Shown here: positions 1-9,483 of the stretch, piece by piece | How the letters are laid out: each line of letters opens with the position of its first letter | Position numbering within the stretch: position 1 is the first letter of the stretch | From: Kiritimatiellia bacterium | Lineage (GTDB): Bacteria > Verrucomicrobiota > Kiritimatiellia > CAIQIC01 > Lenti-01 | DNA: 64,000 bases | NCBI GenBank assembly: GCA_017527155.1 | Contig: JAFXQI010000010.1 | Location: 62,001-126,000, forward strand | Direction of reading: 5' to 3' | Notes under the pieces: generated by a model | Seen by the model: the letters and a program-made list of their open reading frames with translations, nothing else | What the model was told of the DNA's origin: nothing | The model's database searches: none | Position numbers and translations under genes: made by a program

Positions 1-88
1 AGGAAGATGAGCCAGTGGATCGCGCGGCGCCCTGCGCCGGAATCGACGAGGCGGGCGAAGCGGCGGGTGGCGGGTTCGAAGACGTCGT

Positions 89-92
<4 letters not shown>
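1..92 (-). CDS. Partial protein, N-terminus only (runs off left edge)
   Basis: An ATG at 92 overlaps the stop codon of the upstream response regulator gene by 4 bp (ATGA), the usual sign of translational coupling. Thirty residues are visible, starting MNDVFEPATRRFARLVD and ending in a hydrophobic run (IHWLIF) at the window edge. A short basic N-terminus followed by a hydrophobic stretch would fit an integral membrane protein such as an ion channel or transporter, but too little is visible to assign a family. By position it is the third gene of the two-component operon. Confidence 0.5.
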
Positions 93-1524
<1,432 letters not shown>

Positions 1525-1528
<4 letters not shown>

Positions 1529-2697
1529 GGCGCGTCCTCCGGGGCGGCCGGCGGGGCGAGCAGCCGCACGCGCTGGTCGTCGCGCTGGAAGTTCAGCTGG
1601 ATGCGCGTGCCGCCGGGCTGCGTGTCGACCATGATGGTCCCGCCGTGGTCGCGCAGGATGCGCTGGACGATCATCAGGCCCATGCCGTTGCCGTTGGCCT
1701 TCGTGGTCTGGAAGGGTTCGAAAAGGTCGCCCATCCGGTTCGCCGAGATGCCCGGTCCCGTATCCTCGATGGCGATGCCGACGAGCCGGTCCGCGGACGC
1801 GAACGACACGCGCAGCACGCCGCCGTCGCCCATCGCCTGGATTGCGTTGTGCATGACGTTGAAGAACGCCTGCCGCACCTGCCCCGCGTCCACCCAGGCC
1901 GTCGGCAGGTCTTCCGGTTCCTCGAACTCCAGGCGGATGTTGCGGTCGTGGATTTCCGCCGACAGCGACTCCAGCGTCTCGCGCGCCAGCGCCGGGAGCG
2001 ACTCGCGCGCGAACTGCGGGAGGGTCGGGCGCACGGCCTTGATGAACTGCGAGAGGATGCGGTCCAGACGGTCGATTTCCCCGCGCGCCACGTCCACCAG
2101 CTGCTTGAGCGGGGCCGCCTCGTCCGGCGGGAGCTTTCGCAGCTTGCGGTCCATCAGCTGCATGTGGATCGAGAGCGCGTTGAGAGGATTGCCGATTTCG
2201 TGCGCGACGCCGGCGGCCAGCATGAGCACCGCGTTCAGCCGCTCCGACTCGACCATCTCCGCCGCGTGGTCGCGCTCGCGCGTCGTGTCGCGGAGGATCA
2301 TCACCACGCCGTCGGCGGAGGCCTCGGAGAGGGGGGCGAGGTAGACCGACAGGAAGCGGTGTTCGGGGTAGGAGATTTCGATTTCGCGGCTGGCGAGCGT
2401 CCAGTCGCCGGCGCGGCCCGCGCGGACGAACTCCAGGCCATCGAGATTGCGCACGAGCTTGGAGAGCAGGCGGCCGGCGGTTTTCTTCTCGTCGAGGCCG
2501 AGCATCCGGCAGACCGCGCGGTTCGCGAAGAGCACGCGCCCGTCCGCGTTCAGCACCAGGATTCCCTCGCGCAGCGCGTGGAAAATCGTCTCCATCAGAC
2601 CGCGCTCCGCCGACAGCCGCACGAACTGCGCCTGCACGCTGTCGGGGTCCAGCTTGTCGAGCCGGTCCGCCAATTTGTTCCAGAAGGCTTCTTTCAT
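1525..2697 (-). CDS. PAS-domain sensor histidine kinase (NtrB-like, soluble)
   Basis: A 390-residue kinase without transmembrane segments, so it should sense a cytoplasmic signal. A PAS-like domain (about 35-140) is followed by an H-box with phospho-acceptor His166 (AAGVAHEIGNPLNAL). The HATPase domain has the N-box (NVMHNAIQAM), G1 (DTGPGIS) and G2 (GNGMGL). It is the cognate partner of the response regulator encoded by the next, overlapping gene. ATG 2697 is preferred because the extra 68 residues of the longer reading are encoded by a dispersed repeat and a promoter-like region. There is no Shine-Dalgarno; a promoter-like sequence sits at 2707-2735, so the message may be leaderless. A 25-codon ORF (2694-2771) ends in an ATGA overlap with this start. 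Confidence 0.93.
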
Positions 2698-2771
2698 GGT
2701 TGTGCCATTTTGGCACAGTCCGCGGCGCGGGGCAACCCTTGCGTGCAGGCGGAATGGAGGAAAACGTTCAT
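2694..2771 (-). CDS. Possible 25-residue leader peptide coupled to the sensor kinase
   Basis: The ORF starts at the ATG inside the 61-bp dispersed element at 2765-2825 and reads MNVFLHSACTQGLPRAAD and onward to QP, then TGA. That TGA shares 4 bp (ATGA) with the kinase start codon. The frame is open by 26 codons only, so chance is possible. The exact overlap is the main support, and a second case of the same arrangement occurs at nagB (39327-39527). It could act as a coupling or leader peptide for the kinase operon. No family similarity is recognised. Confidence 0.3.
   Translation of the reverse strand: MNVFLHSACTQGLPRAADCAKMAQP
2701..2735 (-). promoter_or_regulatory. Promoter with palindromic operator for the kinase-regulator operon
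   Basis: On the minus strand TTGCCC (2735-2730) and CAAAAT (2712-2707) are 17 bp apart. The -10 box lies within a perfect dyad, TGTGCCA-N3-TGGCACA (2701-2717). The kinase ATG is 9 bp beyond the -10 box, which predicts a leaderless or nearly leaderless message. The dyad would be a good site for a repressor or for autoregulation. Confidence 0.5.
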
Positions 2772-2825
2772 GGGGGAGGATGTGTGTAAAATTCGCGGAA
2801 AACATCAATGTTTTCCGTAATCTCA
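2765..2825 (-). repeat. 61-bp dispersed element, copy A (promoter-like, ends in CCATGAACG)
   Basis: Read on the minus strand it begins TGAGATTACGGAAAA and ends CCATGAACG, 61 bp in all. A perfect dyad, GGAAAACAT-CA-ATGTTTTCC, occupies 2797-2816. A TTGATG box lies 37 bp upstream of the terminal ATG. Copies of exactly the same length lie at 28406-28466, 37028-37088 and 39521-39581. The sequences leading into the ATGs of the genes at 7988 and 59937 share the same ends and spacing. Confidence 0.75.
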
Positions 2826-2854
2826 CGAATGGGTTCCGGTCGTCGCTTTGGCCG

Positions 2855-2883
2855 TTGCGGAGCAAGGAAGGGACTGGTAGGAT
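2855..2883 (+). promoter_or_regulatory. Promoter of the subtilase gene, probably leaderless
   Basis: TTGCGG (2855-2860), a 17-bp spacer and TAGGAT (2878-2883). The ATG at 2890 begins 7 bp after the -10 box, so the predicted transcription start coincides with the start codon. Confidence 0.5.
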
Positions 2884-2889
2884 GGAGGC

Positions 2890-5800
2890 ATGAAGCGACA
2901 TGCCATGGCACTGCTCGGACTGGGGCTGGCGGGAGGCATCCTGGCGCTAGCCATCGCCCTCCGGCGCGGAGGTGCGGAAATCACGACGTCGGCGGACCGC
3001 CCGGAAGAGGCCACTCCTCCCGTCGTCGCGGCTTCGGTTGCCGATGCCCCCTTGTCCCCTGCCCCGCCGGAGCGCGGTCGGCCCATGGTGGTTTCCTTTG
3101 ACGGCCCCGTACGGAGCCGTGCGGCGGCGGAGCTGGCCGCCGCCGGGGCGCGGGTGCTCGGCGCGCCGGGCGGGTTCGCGTTGCTCGCGGAAATCTCGGA
3201 GGCGGCGTTGCCGGCGGTGCGAACGGTGCCGGGGGTCACGGACATCAAGGACTACGGAACGGACCGCCGCATCGCCCCGCGCCTGCGCGAAGCGGCCGCG
3301 GCGGAACCGCAGCGCGTGGCGAAGGTGCTGTTCCAGACGTTCGTCCCGGAGGATGCGCCGGATCTGGCACGTCGGCTGTTGGCCACGGGCGCGGCGGAAG
3401 CGGAAGCCGTACCCTCCCGCTCCCGCCACGGTCTGGTGTCGGCGCGCCTGCCGCTGGGCCTGGCGGTCCAGACGGCGGCATCGGCGGCCATCGTATCCTG
3501 GGCGGAGGAAGCCCCCCTGGAACACCTCTGCACCGACCTCGCCCGCTCGCCCGCGAACATGGCGGCGGAGGAACCCCAATCGCTGGGACTCGACGGCGCC
3601 GGCGAAATCGTCGCCGTGGCGGACACGGGGCTCGACAGCGGCGACACGGCGACCATCCATCCCGACCTCGACGGGCAACTGCTCGCGGTCCGTGACTGGG
3701 CCGGCGACGGCGACTGGAGCGACCGTTCGTGCCACGGCACGCACGTGGCGGGCTGCATCGCGGGCACGGGCGCGGCCTCCGACGGTCTCTACCGCGGCAT
3801 CGCCCCCGGGGCCCGCCTCGTCGTGCAGGCGGTGGCGGACGCGCAGGGCGTGCTGCACATCCCGGACGACTTCGCGTCGCTCCTCGACGAAGCCTACCTC
3901 CTCGGCGCCCGCATCCACAACGACAGCTGGGGCTCCGACGCCGCCGGCGCCTACAACCTCCGCGCCCAGCAGGCCGATGAATACGTCTGGACGCATCCCG
4001 ACCTGCTCCTCGTCTCGTCCGGGGGCAACGACGGCCGCGACGACGACGGCGACGGGCGCATCGACCCCGGCTCCCTCGCCTCCCCGGCCTCGGCGAAGAA
4101 CGTGCTTGCGGTGGCGGCGGCGGAGAGCGGCCGCGCGCCCGGCAGCGGCGGCCGCACCTCGGAAACCTACGGCAAGCGCTGGCCGACCCGCTTCAAGGCC
4201 GAGCCCATCTTCTCCGACCTCATCTCCACGCCCCCCGACGGCGCCCCGCCCGGCCTCGCCGCCTTCTCCTCGCGCGGACCCGCCGACGACGGCCGCACGA
4301 AGCCCGACGTCGCGGCGCCCGGCACCGACATCGCCTCCCTGCGCTCCCGTGCCGCCGCCTCGACCGGATGGGGCGTCGTACCCGGCGCCACCAACTACCT
4401 CTACCTCGGCGGCACCAGCATGGCGGCCCCCCTCGCGTCGGGCGCGGCAGCGCAAATCCGGCAGTGGGCGCGCCTGCGCCACGGCATCGCGTCGCCGACC
4501 GCGGCCCTCCTCAAGGCGGCGCTGGCCGGCGGCGCCCGCTCGCTCGCGCCCGGACAGTACGGCGGCGGCGACGCCCCCGAAATCCCGCCCCGGCCGTCCT
4601 CCACCGAAGGCCACGGCCGGATCGACATCGCCGCCACGATCCTCCCCGGCGGCGGCGCCGTCGCGGTCCTGCACGAAGGCCCGTACCTCCTCGCCACCGG
4701 CGACGAAGCCGCGTACCCCTTCGACGTGCCCGCCCCCGGCCTTCCCCTCACCGCCGCCCTCGCCTGGAGCGACGCCCCGGCCCTGCCCGGCGCCTCCCCC
4801 ACGCTCGTCAACGACCTCGACCTCCGCCTCGTCGCCCCCGACGGCACGGTACACGTCCCCGCCGGCGCCCCCAACCGACTCGACAACATCGAGCGCATCG
4901 ACCTCCCCGCGTCCGACGTCGCCACCGGACGCTGGACCGCCGTCGTCACCGCCTGGAACGTCCCCGACGGCCCCCAGCCCTACGCCCTCTACCTCCGCGG
5001 CGCCATCCACACCCCGCCCTCCCTCGACCACACGCCCCTCCAGAACCAGTCCGCCACCGCCACCGCCTACCGCGTCAACGCCACCATCACCGCCGACGGC
5101 GCCTGGGACGCCGCTACCGCCGCCCTCCACTGGCGCATCGACGGCGGCCCCTGGCAAACCGCCCCCCTTGTTCCCGTCTCCCCCGCGCTCCCCGCCCTCC
5201 CCCCCACCACCTACACCGCCGACATCCCCGCCGCCCCCCTCGGCTCCGCCATCGACTACCGCCTCGCCGCCGACACCGTCTCCGACCCCGCCGACGGCAC
5301 CTTCTGGAGCTTCCTCGTCGCCCCCGACCTACCCCTGACCATCACCGCCGAAGGCGCGCCCGCCGATGCCATTCCCACCCCGCCCTGCGGCACCCATTGT
5401 TATCCCTCCGGCACCGTCCTCCGCGCCACCTCCCCCGACATCATCCCCGACCCCGACTCCCCCGACACCCGCCGCACCGCCTGCATCGGCTGGACCGCCA
5501 CCGGCGCCCCGCCCCCCGCCGGCGACGCCCCCGACATCACCTTCACGTTGACCGCCCCCTCCACCCTCGCGTGGCGCTGGCAATCCCAGGTCGCGCTCCT
5601 CGAAACCACCGACCCCGCCGACCTCGCCCCGCCCCGTACCAACTGGTGGCCCCTCGGCGCCCCCTCCGCCACCGCCTCCGGCCCGGCCGCCCCCTTCCTC
5701 GACGACCACGCCTTCGCCGACTGGCGTCTCGACGGCTCCCGCTGGCCCGACGCCGCCACCCCCGCCACCCCCGACGCCCCAACCGGCATCCCCATGTCCG

Positions 5801-7887
5801 TCCCCCACGTCCTCGCCGCCCGCTACCTCCCCGCCGCCCTCGATACCGACGCCGACGGCCTCCCCGACTGGTTCACCGCCCGCTACTTCCCCTCCCGCGG
5901 CCCCGACTCCCTCCCCACCGCCGACCCCGACGCCGACGGATGGGAAAACGCCGCCGAAGCCGCCGACCGCACCGACCCCCTCGACCCCGCCTCCGTCCCC
6001 GTCCCCCCCTCCATCGCCCACGACCCCGTCCCATCCCCCTGGACCACCTCCATCCCGATTCCCATCACCGCCACCATCACCGACAACACCGCCGTCGCCT
6101 CCGCCACCCTCCGCATCCGGCGCAACAACCAGTCCCCGCGCACCCTGCCCATGGCGCCCGCCCCCGCCGACCCCACCCGCTGGACCGTCCTCGCCCCCGC
6201 CGCGGCCGCCGACGGCGACACCTTCGCCTACGTCATCGCCGCAACCGACCCCGCCGGCCTCACCGCCGAGACGCCCGAGACCGCCTTCACCGTACGCTGG
6301 CCCGGCCTCGCCGTCGCGCCCCTCGCCGGATTCCACTTCGACCTCACCACCCTCGGCGCCCCCGCCGACGCCATCGCCACCGCCTCCCTGACCCTCGCCA
6401 ACACCGGCTCCATCCCCCTTCACGCCACCCTCGCCTTCGCCCACGTCGGATTCGCCGACGACGCCGAATCCGGCACCAACGGCTGGACCACCCTCAGCGC
6501 CACCACCAACGCCACCACCTGGCACCTCGGCACCGCCGGAGCCCGCTCCCCCGCCCACGCCTGGTGCAACGGCCTCCCCGACGCCCTCCCCGTCTACCCC
6601 TGCAACGCCGACGACTCCCTTCTCGCCCCGCCCATCCGGCTCTGGCCCGCCGACGCCCCCCGCGGCGGCGCCCCCCGTCTCGGGTTCTGGCACTGGACCG
6701 ACCTCGAACGCGACTACGACACCGACCCCGGCTCCCCCGCCATCCGCATGTGGGACACCGGAATCCTCGAATGCACCACCGATTCCGGTGCCACCTGGCA
6801 CCCCCTCGTCCCCGACGGCGGCTATCCCGCCATCCAGTCCCATACCGCCTCCGTCTTCCCCGAAGGCACCCCCTGCTTCGCCCCCACCGGCGACGCCTGG
6901 CAACCCGTCGCCGCCGACCTCTCCCCCCTCGTCCCCGACGCCCCCGCCGCCTCCGCTCCCGCGCGGCTCCGCTTCCGCTTCGCCTCCGACGCCTACGTCG
7001 TCCACCAAGGTTGGCGCATCGACGACATCGAAGTCACCCCCCGCACCCACCTCCCCGACACCGCCCCCCCCGGCACCACCAACTGGGCCGCCCTCTCCGC
7101 CGACACCTTCGAAATCCTCCCTGGCGCCACCGCCACCGTCACCCTCCGCGCCGACGCCGCCTCCCTCGCCCCCATGCAGACCGACGTCCTCCTCCTCGAC
7201 CTCCGCCACGACGACCCCCGCCTGCCCGTCCCCCTCCCCATTCCCGTCAGCATCACCCGCACCGACCGGCAACTCACCGTCACCGCCGAAGGCCCCGGCA
7301 CCGCCACCCCCTCCGGCACCGCCGTCTATCCCGCCGCCGGCCCGGAAACCGTCCACCTGACCTTCACGCCCGCTCCCGGCGCCATCCTCGCCGACCTCTG
7401 GACCGACGGCACCCCCGTCCCCGCCCTCTGCGGCAACTCGGACCCCACCACGCTGGCGGTCCCCCTCGCCACCAACCTCGACGTCCACGCCACCTTCGCC
7501 ATCCCCCCGTCCCAAGACCAAATCCCCGCCGCCGATTGGCTTTCATCCTACGGCCTGACCAACCGCCCCCCCGTCGCCGAAGCCGCCCTCGACCCCGACC
7601 GCGACGGCCTTCTCACGTGGCAGGAAGCCGCCCTCCGCTCCGACCCCACCGACCCCGCCTCCGCCCCCCTCCGACTGACCCTTCTCCCTCCCACCGGCAC
7701 TGACACCGCCTACCGCCTCGTCTGGCACGCCTACACCAACCCCTCCGCCACCTACCTCCTCCAGACCACCACCACCCCTCTCGCCCCCTACCTCCCCCTC
7801 CACGCCCTCCCCGCCGCCCCCCCCATCATGACCTCCCCCCCGCTCCCCCCCGCCCCCTCCTTCCACTCCCTCCTCTACCGCCCCTGA
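2890..7887 (+). CDS. Large secreted S8 (subtilisin-like) serine peptidase, 1665 residues
   Basis: An N-terminal hydrophobic segment (about 5-25) marks export. The S8 catalytic domain holds Asp245 (VADTGLD), His282 (CHGTHVAG), the oxyanion Asn380 (SSGGND) and Ser510 (GGTSMAAP). A PPC-like domain follows (about 600-700, with NDLDLRLVAPDG). The remaining roughly 950 residues are Pro/Ala/Asp-rich, with calcium-binding type-3 or dockerin-like repeats (DTDADGLPDWF, DPDADGW, DPDRDGLLTWQEA) and probable beta-sandwich modules. The substrate is presumably extracellular polypeptide. No C-terminal anchor or sorting signal is visible. The 3' two thirds is strongly C-biased at third codon positions, which creates long false antisense ORFs. 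Confidence 0.93.
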   Translation: MKRHAMALLGLGLAGGILALAIALRRGGAEITTSADRPEEATPPVVAASVADAPLSPAPPERGRPMVVSFDGPVRSRAAAELAAAGARVLGAPGGFALLAEISEAALPAVRTVPGVTDIKDYGTDRRIAPRLREAAAAEPQRVAKVLFQTFVPEDAPDLARRLLATGAAEAEAVPSRSRHGLVSARLPLGLAVQTAASAAIVSWAEEAPLEHLCTDLARSPANMAAEEPQSLGLDGAGEIVAVADTGLDSGDTATIHPDLDGQLLAVRDWAGDGDWSDRSCHGTHVAGCIAGTGAASDGLYRGIAPGARLVVQAVADAQGVLHIPDDFASLLDEAYLLGARIHNDSWGSDAAGAYNLRAQQADEYVWTHPDLLLVSSGGNDGRDDDGDGRIDPGSLASPASAKNVLAVAAAESGRAPGSGGRTSETYGKRWPTRFKAEPIFSDLISTPPDGAPPGLAAFSSRGPADDGRTKPDVAAPGTDIASLRSRAAASTGWGVVPGATNYLYLGGTSMAAPLASGAAAQIRQWARLRHGIASPTAALLKAALAGGARSLAPGQYGGGDAPEIPPRPSSTEGHGRIDIAATILPGGGAVAVLHEGPYLLATGDEAAYPFDVPAPGLPLTAALAWSDAPALPGASPTLVNDLDLRLVAPDGTVHVPAGAPNRLDNIERIDLPASDVATGRWTAVVTAWNVPDGPQPYALYLRGAIHTPPSLDHTPLQNQSATATAYRVNATITADGAWDAATAALHWRIDGGPWQTAPLVPVSPALPALPPTTYTADIPAAPLGSAIDYRLAADTVSDPADGTFWSFLVAPDLPLTITAEGAPADAIPTPPCGTHCYPSGTVLRATSPDIIPDPDSPDTRRTACIGWTATGAPPPAGDAPDITFTLTAPSTLAWRWQSQVALLETTDPADLAPPRTNWWPLGAPSATASGPAAPFLDDHAFADWRLDGSRWPDAATPATPDAPTGIPMSVPHVLAARYLPAALDTDADGLPDWFTARYFPSRGPDSLPTADPDADGWENAAEAADRTDPLDPASVPVPPSIAHDPVPSPWTTSIPIPITATITDNTAVASATLRIRRNNQSPRTLPMAPAPADPTRWTVLAPAAAADGDTFAYVIAATDPAGLTAETPETAFTVRWPGLAVAPLAGFHFDLTTLGAPADAIATASLTLANTGSIPLHATLAFAHVGFADDAESGTNGWTTLSATTNATTWHLGTAGARSPAHAWCNGLPDALPVYPCNADDSLLAPPIRLWPADAPRGGAPRLGFWHWTDLERDYDTDPGSPAIRMWDTGILECTTDSGATWHPLVPDGGYPAIQSHTASVFPEGTPCFAPTGDAWQPVAADLSPLVPDAPAASAPARLRFRFASDAYVVHQGWRIDDIEVTPRTHLPDTAPPGTTNWAALSADTFEILPGATATVTLRADAASLAPMQTDVLLLDLRHDDPRLPVPLPIPVSITRTDRQLTVTAEGPGTATPSGTAVYPAAGPETVHLTFTPAPGAILADLWTDGTPVPALCGNSDPTTLAVPLATNLDVHATFAIPPSQDQIPAADWLSSYGLTNRPPVAEAALDPDRDGLLTWQEAALRSDPTDPASAPLRLTLLPPTGTDTAYRLVWHAYTNPSATYLLQTTTTPLAPYLPLHALPAAPPIMTSPPLPPAPSFHSLLYRP

Positions 7888-7932
7888 CCCACCCCACCCT
7901 CCCTCCCCAATTCCCCCCGTCCCAACCACATT

Positions 7933-7994
7933 TGAGATTATTTCATTCTTGCAATAATCCCCCCATTCTGCCACCCTCCTCCCCGCCATGAAAA
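7933..7994 (+). promoter_or_regulatory. Leader of the 7988 gene, related to the 61-bp dispersed element
   Basis: It starts TGAGATTAT, contains TTGCAA (7949-7954), runs through a C-rich stretch and ends CCATGAAAA. Both ends and the 62-bp length match the dispersed 61-bp elements, and here the terminal ATG is the start codon of a gene. The TTGCAA box is 39 bp upstream of the ATG, which fits a leaderless promoter. Confidence 0.45.
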
Positions 7995-8896
7995 TCCTCA
8001 CCCCCGCCTTCCGCAAGACCTCCGACGTCGCCCGCGACACCCTCCACGCCCTCTCCCAAACCGACTCCCGCCTCATCCTCGTCAACACCGCCCTCTTCCT
8101 GACCGTCACCGCGAGCGCCTTCACCGCCTTCCTCGTCACCGAGACCGGCGCCGCAATCCTCGACGAACTCCACCGCCGCCACCGCCTCCGCATCCCCCGC
8201 CCCGAAAGCCCCTCCCTCCGCGGCACCCCCACCCCGCAAGAACTCGCCGCCGCCTGCGCCGCCACCCCGCGCAAACTCCTCGAACGCCTCCGCCTCGGAT
8301 CGCTCCTCGCCGACCTCGACCCCACCCTCGACCGGACCTTTTCCTTCACCGAACTCCCCAACGGCGCCAAACGCTACCATTCCCGCGGCGGCGGCCTAAA
8401 AGCCTATCTTGCCGGCAACCGCATCGCGACGCCCTACAGCACCCTGATGCGCTACAAGATCCTCGCCTCCCGCCTCCGCCTGCTCCTCGCCCTCGACGCC
8501 CGCCTCCCCCTGGAGTGGCTCCTGCCGCACGCGGCACCCGACCGCGAACTCCCTTCCGACCTCCAAACGCCGTATTGGACGGCCCGGCGGCGGCTGGCGC
8601 GGCTCCTGCGCGAGCACCGGAACTTCACCCGACTCCGCAAGCATGTCGATGAAAAGCTCGGCATTCCCCAACTCCTCCGCGCCCGCCGCGATGCGCGTGA
8701 CGCGAAGGCCCGCCACCACGCCGCCCGCTTCCCGGAAGTCCGCGGAGAAACGCGCCACATGGCGGTCGACCCCGGTCGCATCGAAGCGACCCGCCTGGCG
8801 CTGGCCGCTTTCCTGCAAGACAAAACCCTCTCCCCGAAATTCTCCCGCCTGCGCGACGCGGCCATCCGATGGCTCCGCGCCCCCCCGATTCTCTGA
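7988..8896 (+). CDS. Unknown-family protein with one N-terminal TM segment (paralogue of 59937)
   Basis: A 302-residue protein of no family I recognise. A hydrophobic segment (about 28-52) is followed by a basic, helical cytoplasmic-like region. It shares a long conserved block with the 324-residue protein at 59937: SLRGTPTP, then a leucine-rich stretch, DPTLD or EPTLD, a K/R-rich segment, YSTLMRYKILASRLR against YSTAMHYKKLATRIR, and LDARLPLEWLLP against LDARIPLEWLLP. The conserved block suggests a DNA- or RNA-binding or structural domain, but this is a guess. Its start codon lies at the end of a sequence matching the dispersed 61-bp elements. Confidence 0.8.
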   Translation: MKILTPAFRKTSDVARDTLHALSQTDSRLILVNTALFLTVTASAFTAFLVTETGAAILDELHRRHRLRIPRPESPSLRGTPTPQELAAACAATPRKLLERLRLGSLLADLDPTLDRTFSFTELPNGAKRYHSRGGGLKAYLAGNRIATPYSTLMRYKILASRLRLLLALDARLPLEWLLPHAAPDRELPSDLQTPYWTARRRLARLLREHRNFTRLRKHVDEKLGIPQLLRARRDARDAKARHHAARFPEVRGETRHMAVDPGRIEATRLALAAFLQDKTLSPKFSRLRDAAIRWLRAPPIL

Positions 8897-8936
8897 TTAT
8901 CCAGGGCAACCTCCCTCCCGGTACCTTGCTTTTCCC

Positions 8937-8966
8937 TTGCGTGCGCCCCTGTTGCCCCGCTAGACT
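8937..8966 (+). promoter_or_regulatory. Promoter of the membrane glycosyltransferase-like operon
   Basis: TTGCGT (8937-8942), an 18-bp spacer and TAGACT (8961-8966), about 21 bp before the ATG at 8988. No Shine-Dalgarno is evident. Confidence 0.4.
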
Positions 8967-8987
8967 TTTCACCATCAACAAAGCTCC

Positions 8988-9470
8988 ATGTTTGCATTGC
9001 AAATTCAGAATCTCCTTTCCTTCACACGGCCTGGCGGCGGGGAAAGCGCCTTGCCCCTCCCGGGCCGCCGGAAACCCGGCGAACTGTTCACCGTGCTCGA
9101 CCGCTTCGAAGCCCTTGGTGACGACACCCTGCACGACCTCTGGCAGCGGGCGGAGCGCGGACCCATCGAGGCATTCGGAGATGTCGGGGATGGCCTCGAC
9201 GAAGGGGGAGTCTCGTCGCGGGAAGAGTTCGAATCGTGGTGTCTGGAAGAATTTCCCTTCAAAGAGCAATGGTTCCGCCTTTCCGCGGCCGAGGACCGCG
9301 GGCCCGACAAGATCGGCATCGTCCCCGACGGCATCTTTCCCCGCTACTGCGAGTCCTGGTTGCCGAAAGCCGCCATCAACCTCCTCTGCGGCAGACCCGC
9401 CCGCGAAGCCCTTCTTCCCCATATCCAGTGGCTTCCCTTGGATTCCCTCCGCTTTGCCCCACCCACTTGA
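8988..9470 (+). CDS. Small soluble protein of unknown function
   Basis: A 160-residue acidic protein with no signal peptide or TM segment. Residue patterns look genuinely coding (FPFKEQWFRLSAAEDRGPDK, IVPDGIFPRY), and Cys appears in SWCLEEF and LLCGRP. No family is recognised. It lies 13 bp upstream of the GT-C-like membrane protein gene at 9484 and probably shares its transcript. Confidence 0.6.
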   Translation: MFALQIQNLLSFTRPGGGESALPLPGRRKPGELFTVLDRFEALGDDTLHDLWQRAERGPIEAFGDVGDGLDEGGVSSREEFESWCLEEFPFKEQWFRLSAAEDRGPDKIGIVPDGIFPRYCESWLPKAAINLLCGRPAREALLPHIQWLPLDSLRFAPPT

Positions 9471-9483
9471 TTGACTGTACGCC

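Noticed and set aside
4368-7703. Long Arg/Pro-rich plus-strand frame inside the subtilase gene
   Set aside because: Shadow frame created by CCN-GCC-CGC codon runs; the subtilase frame carries the catalytic triad and calcium-type repeats.
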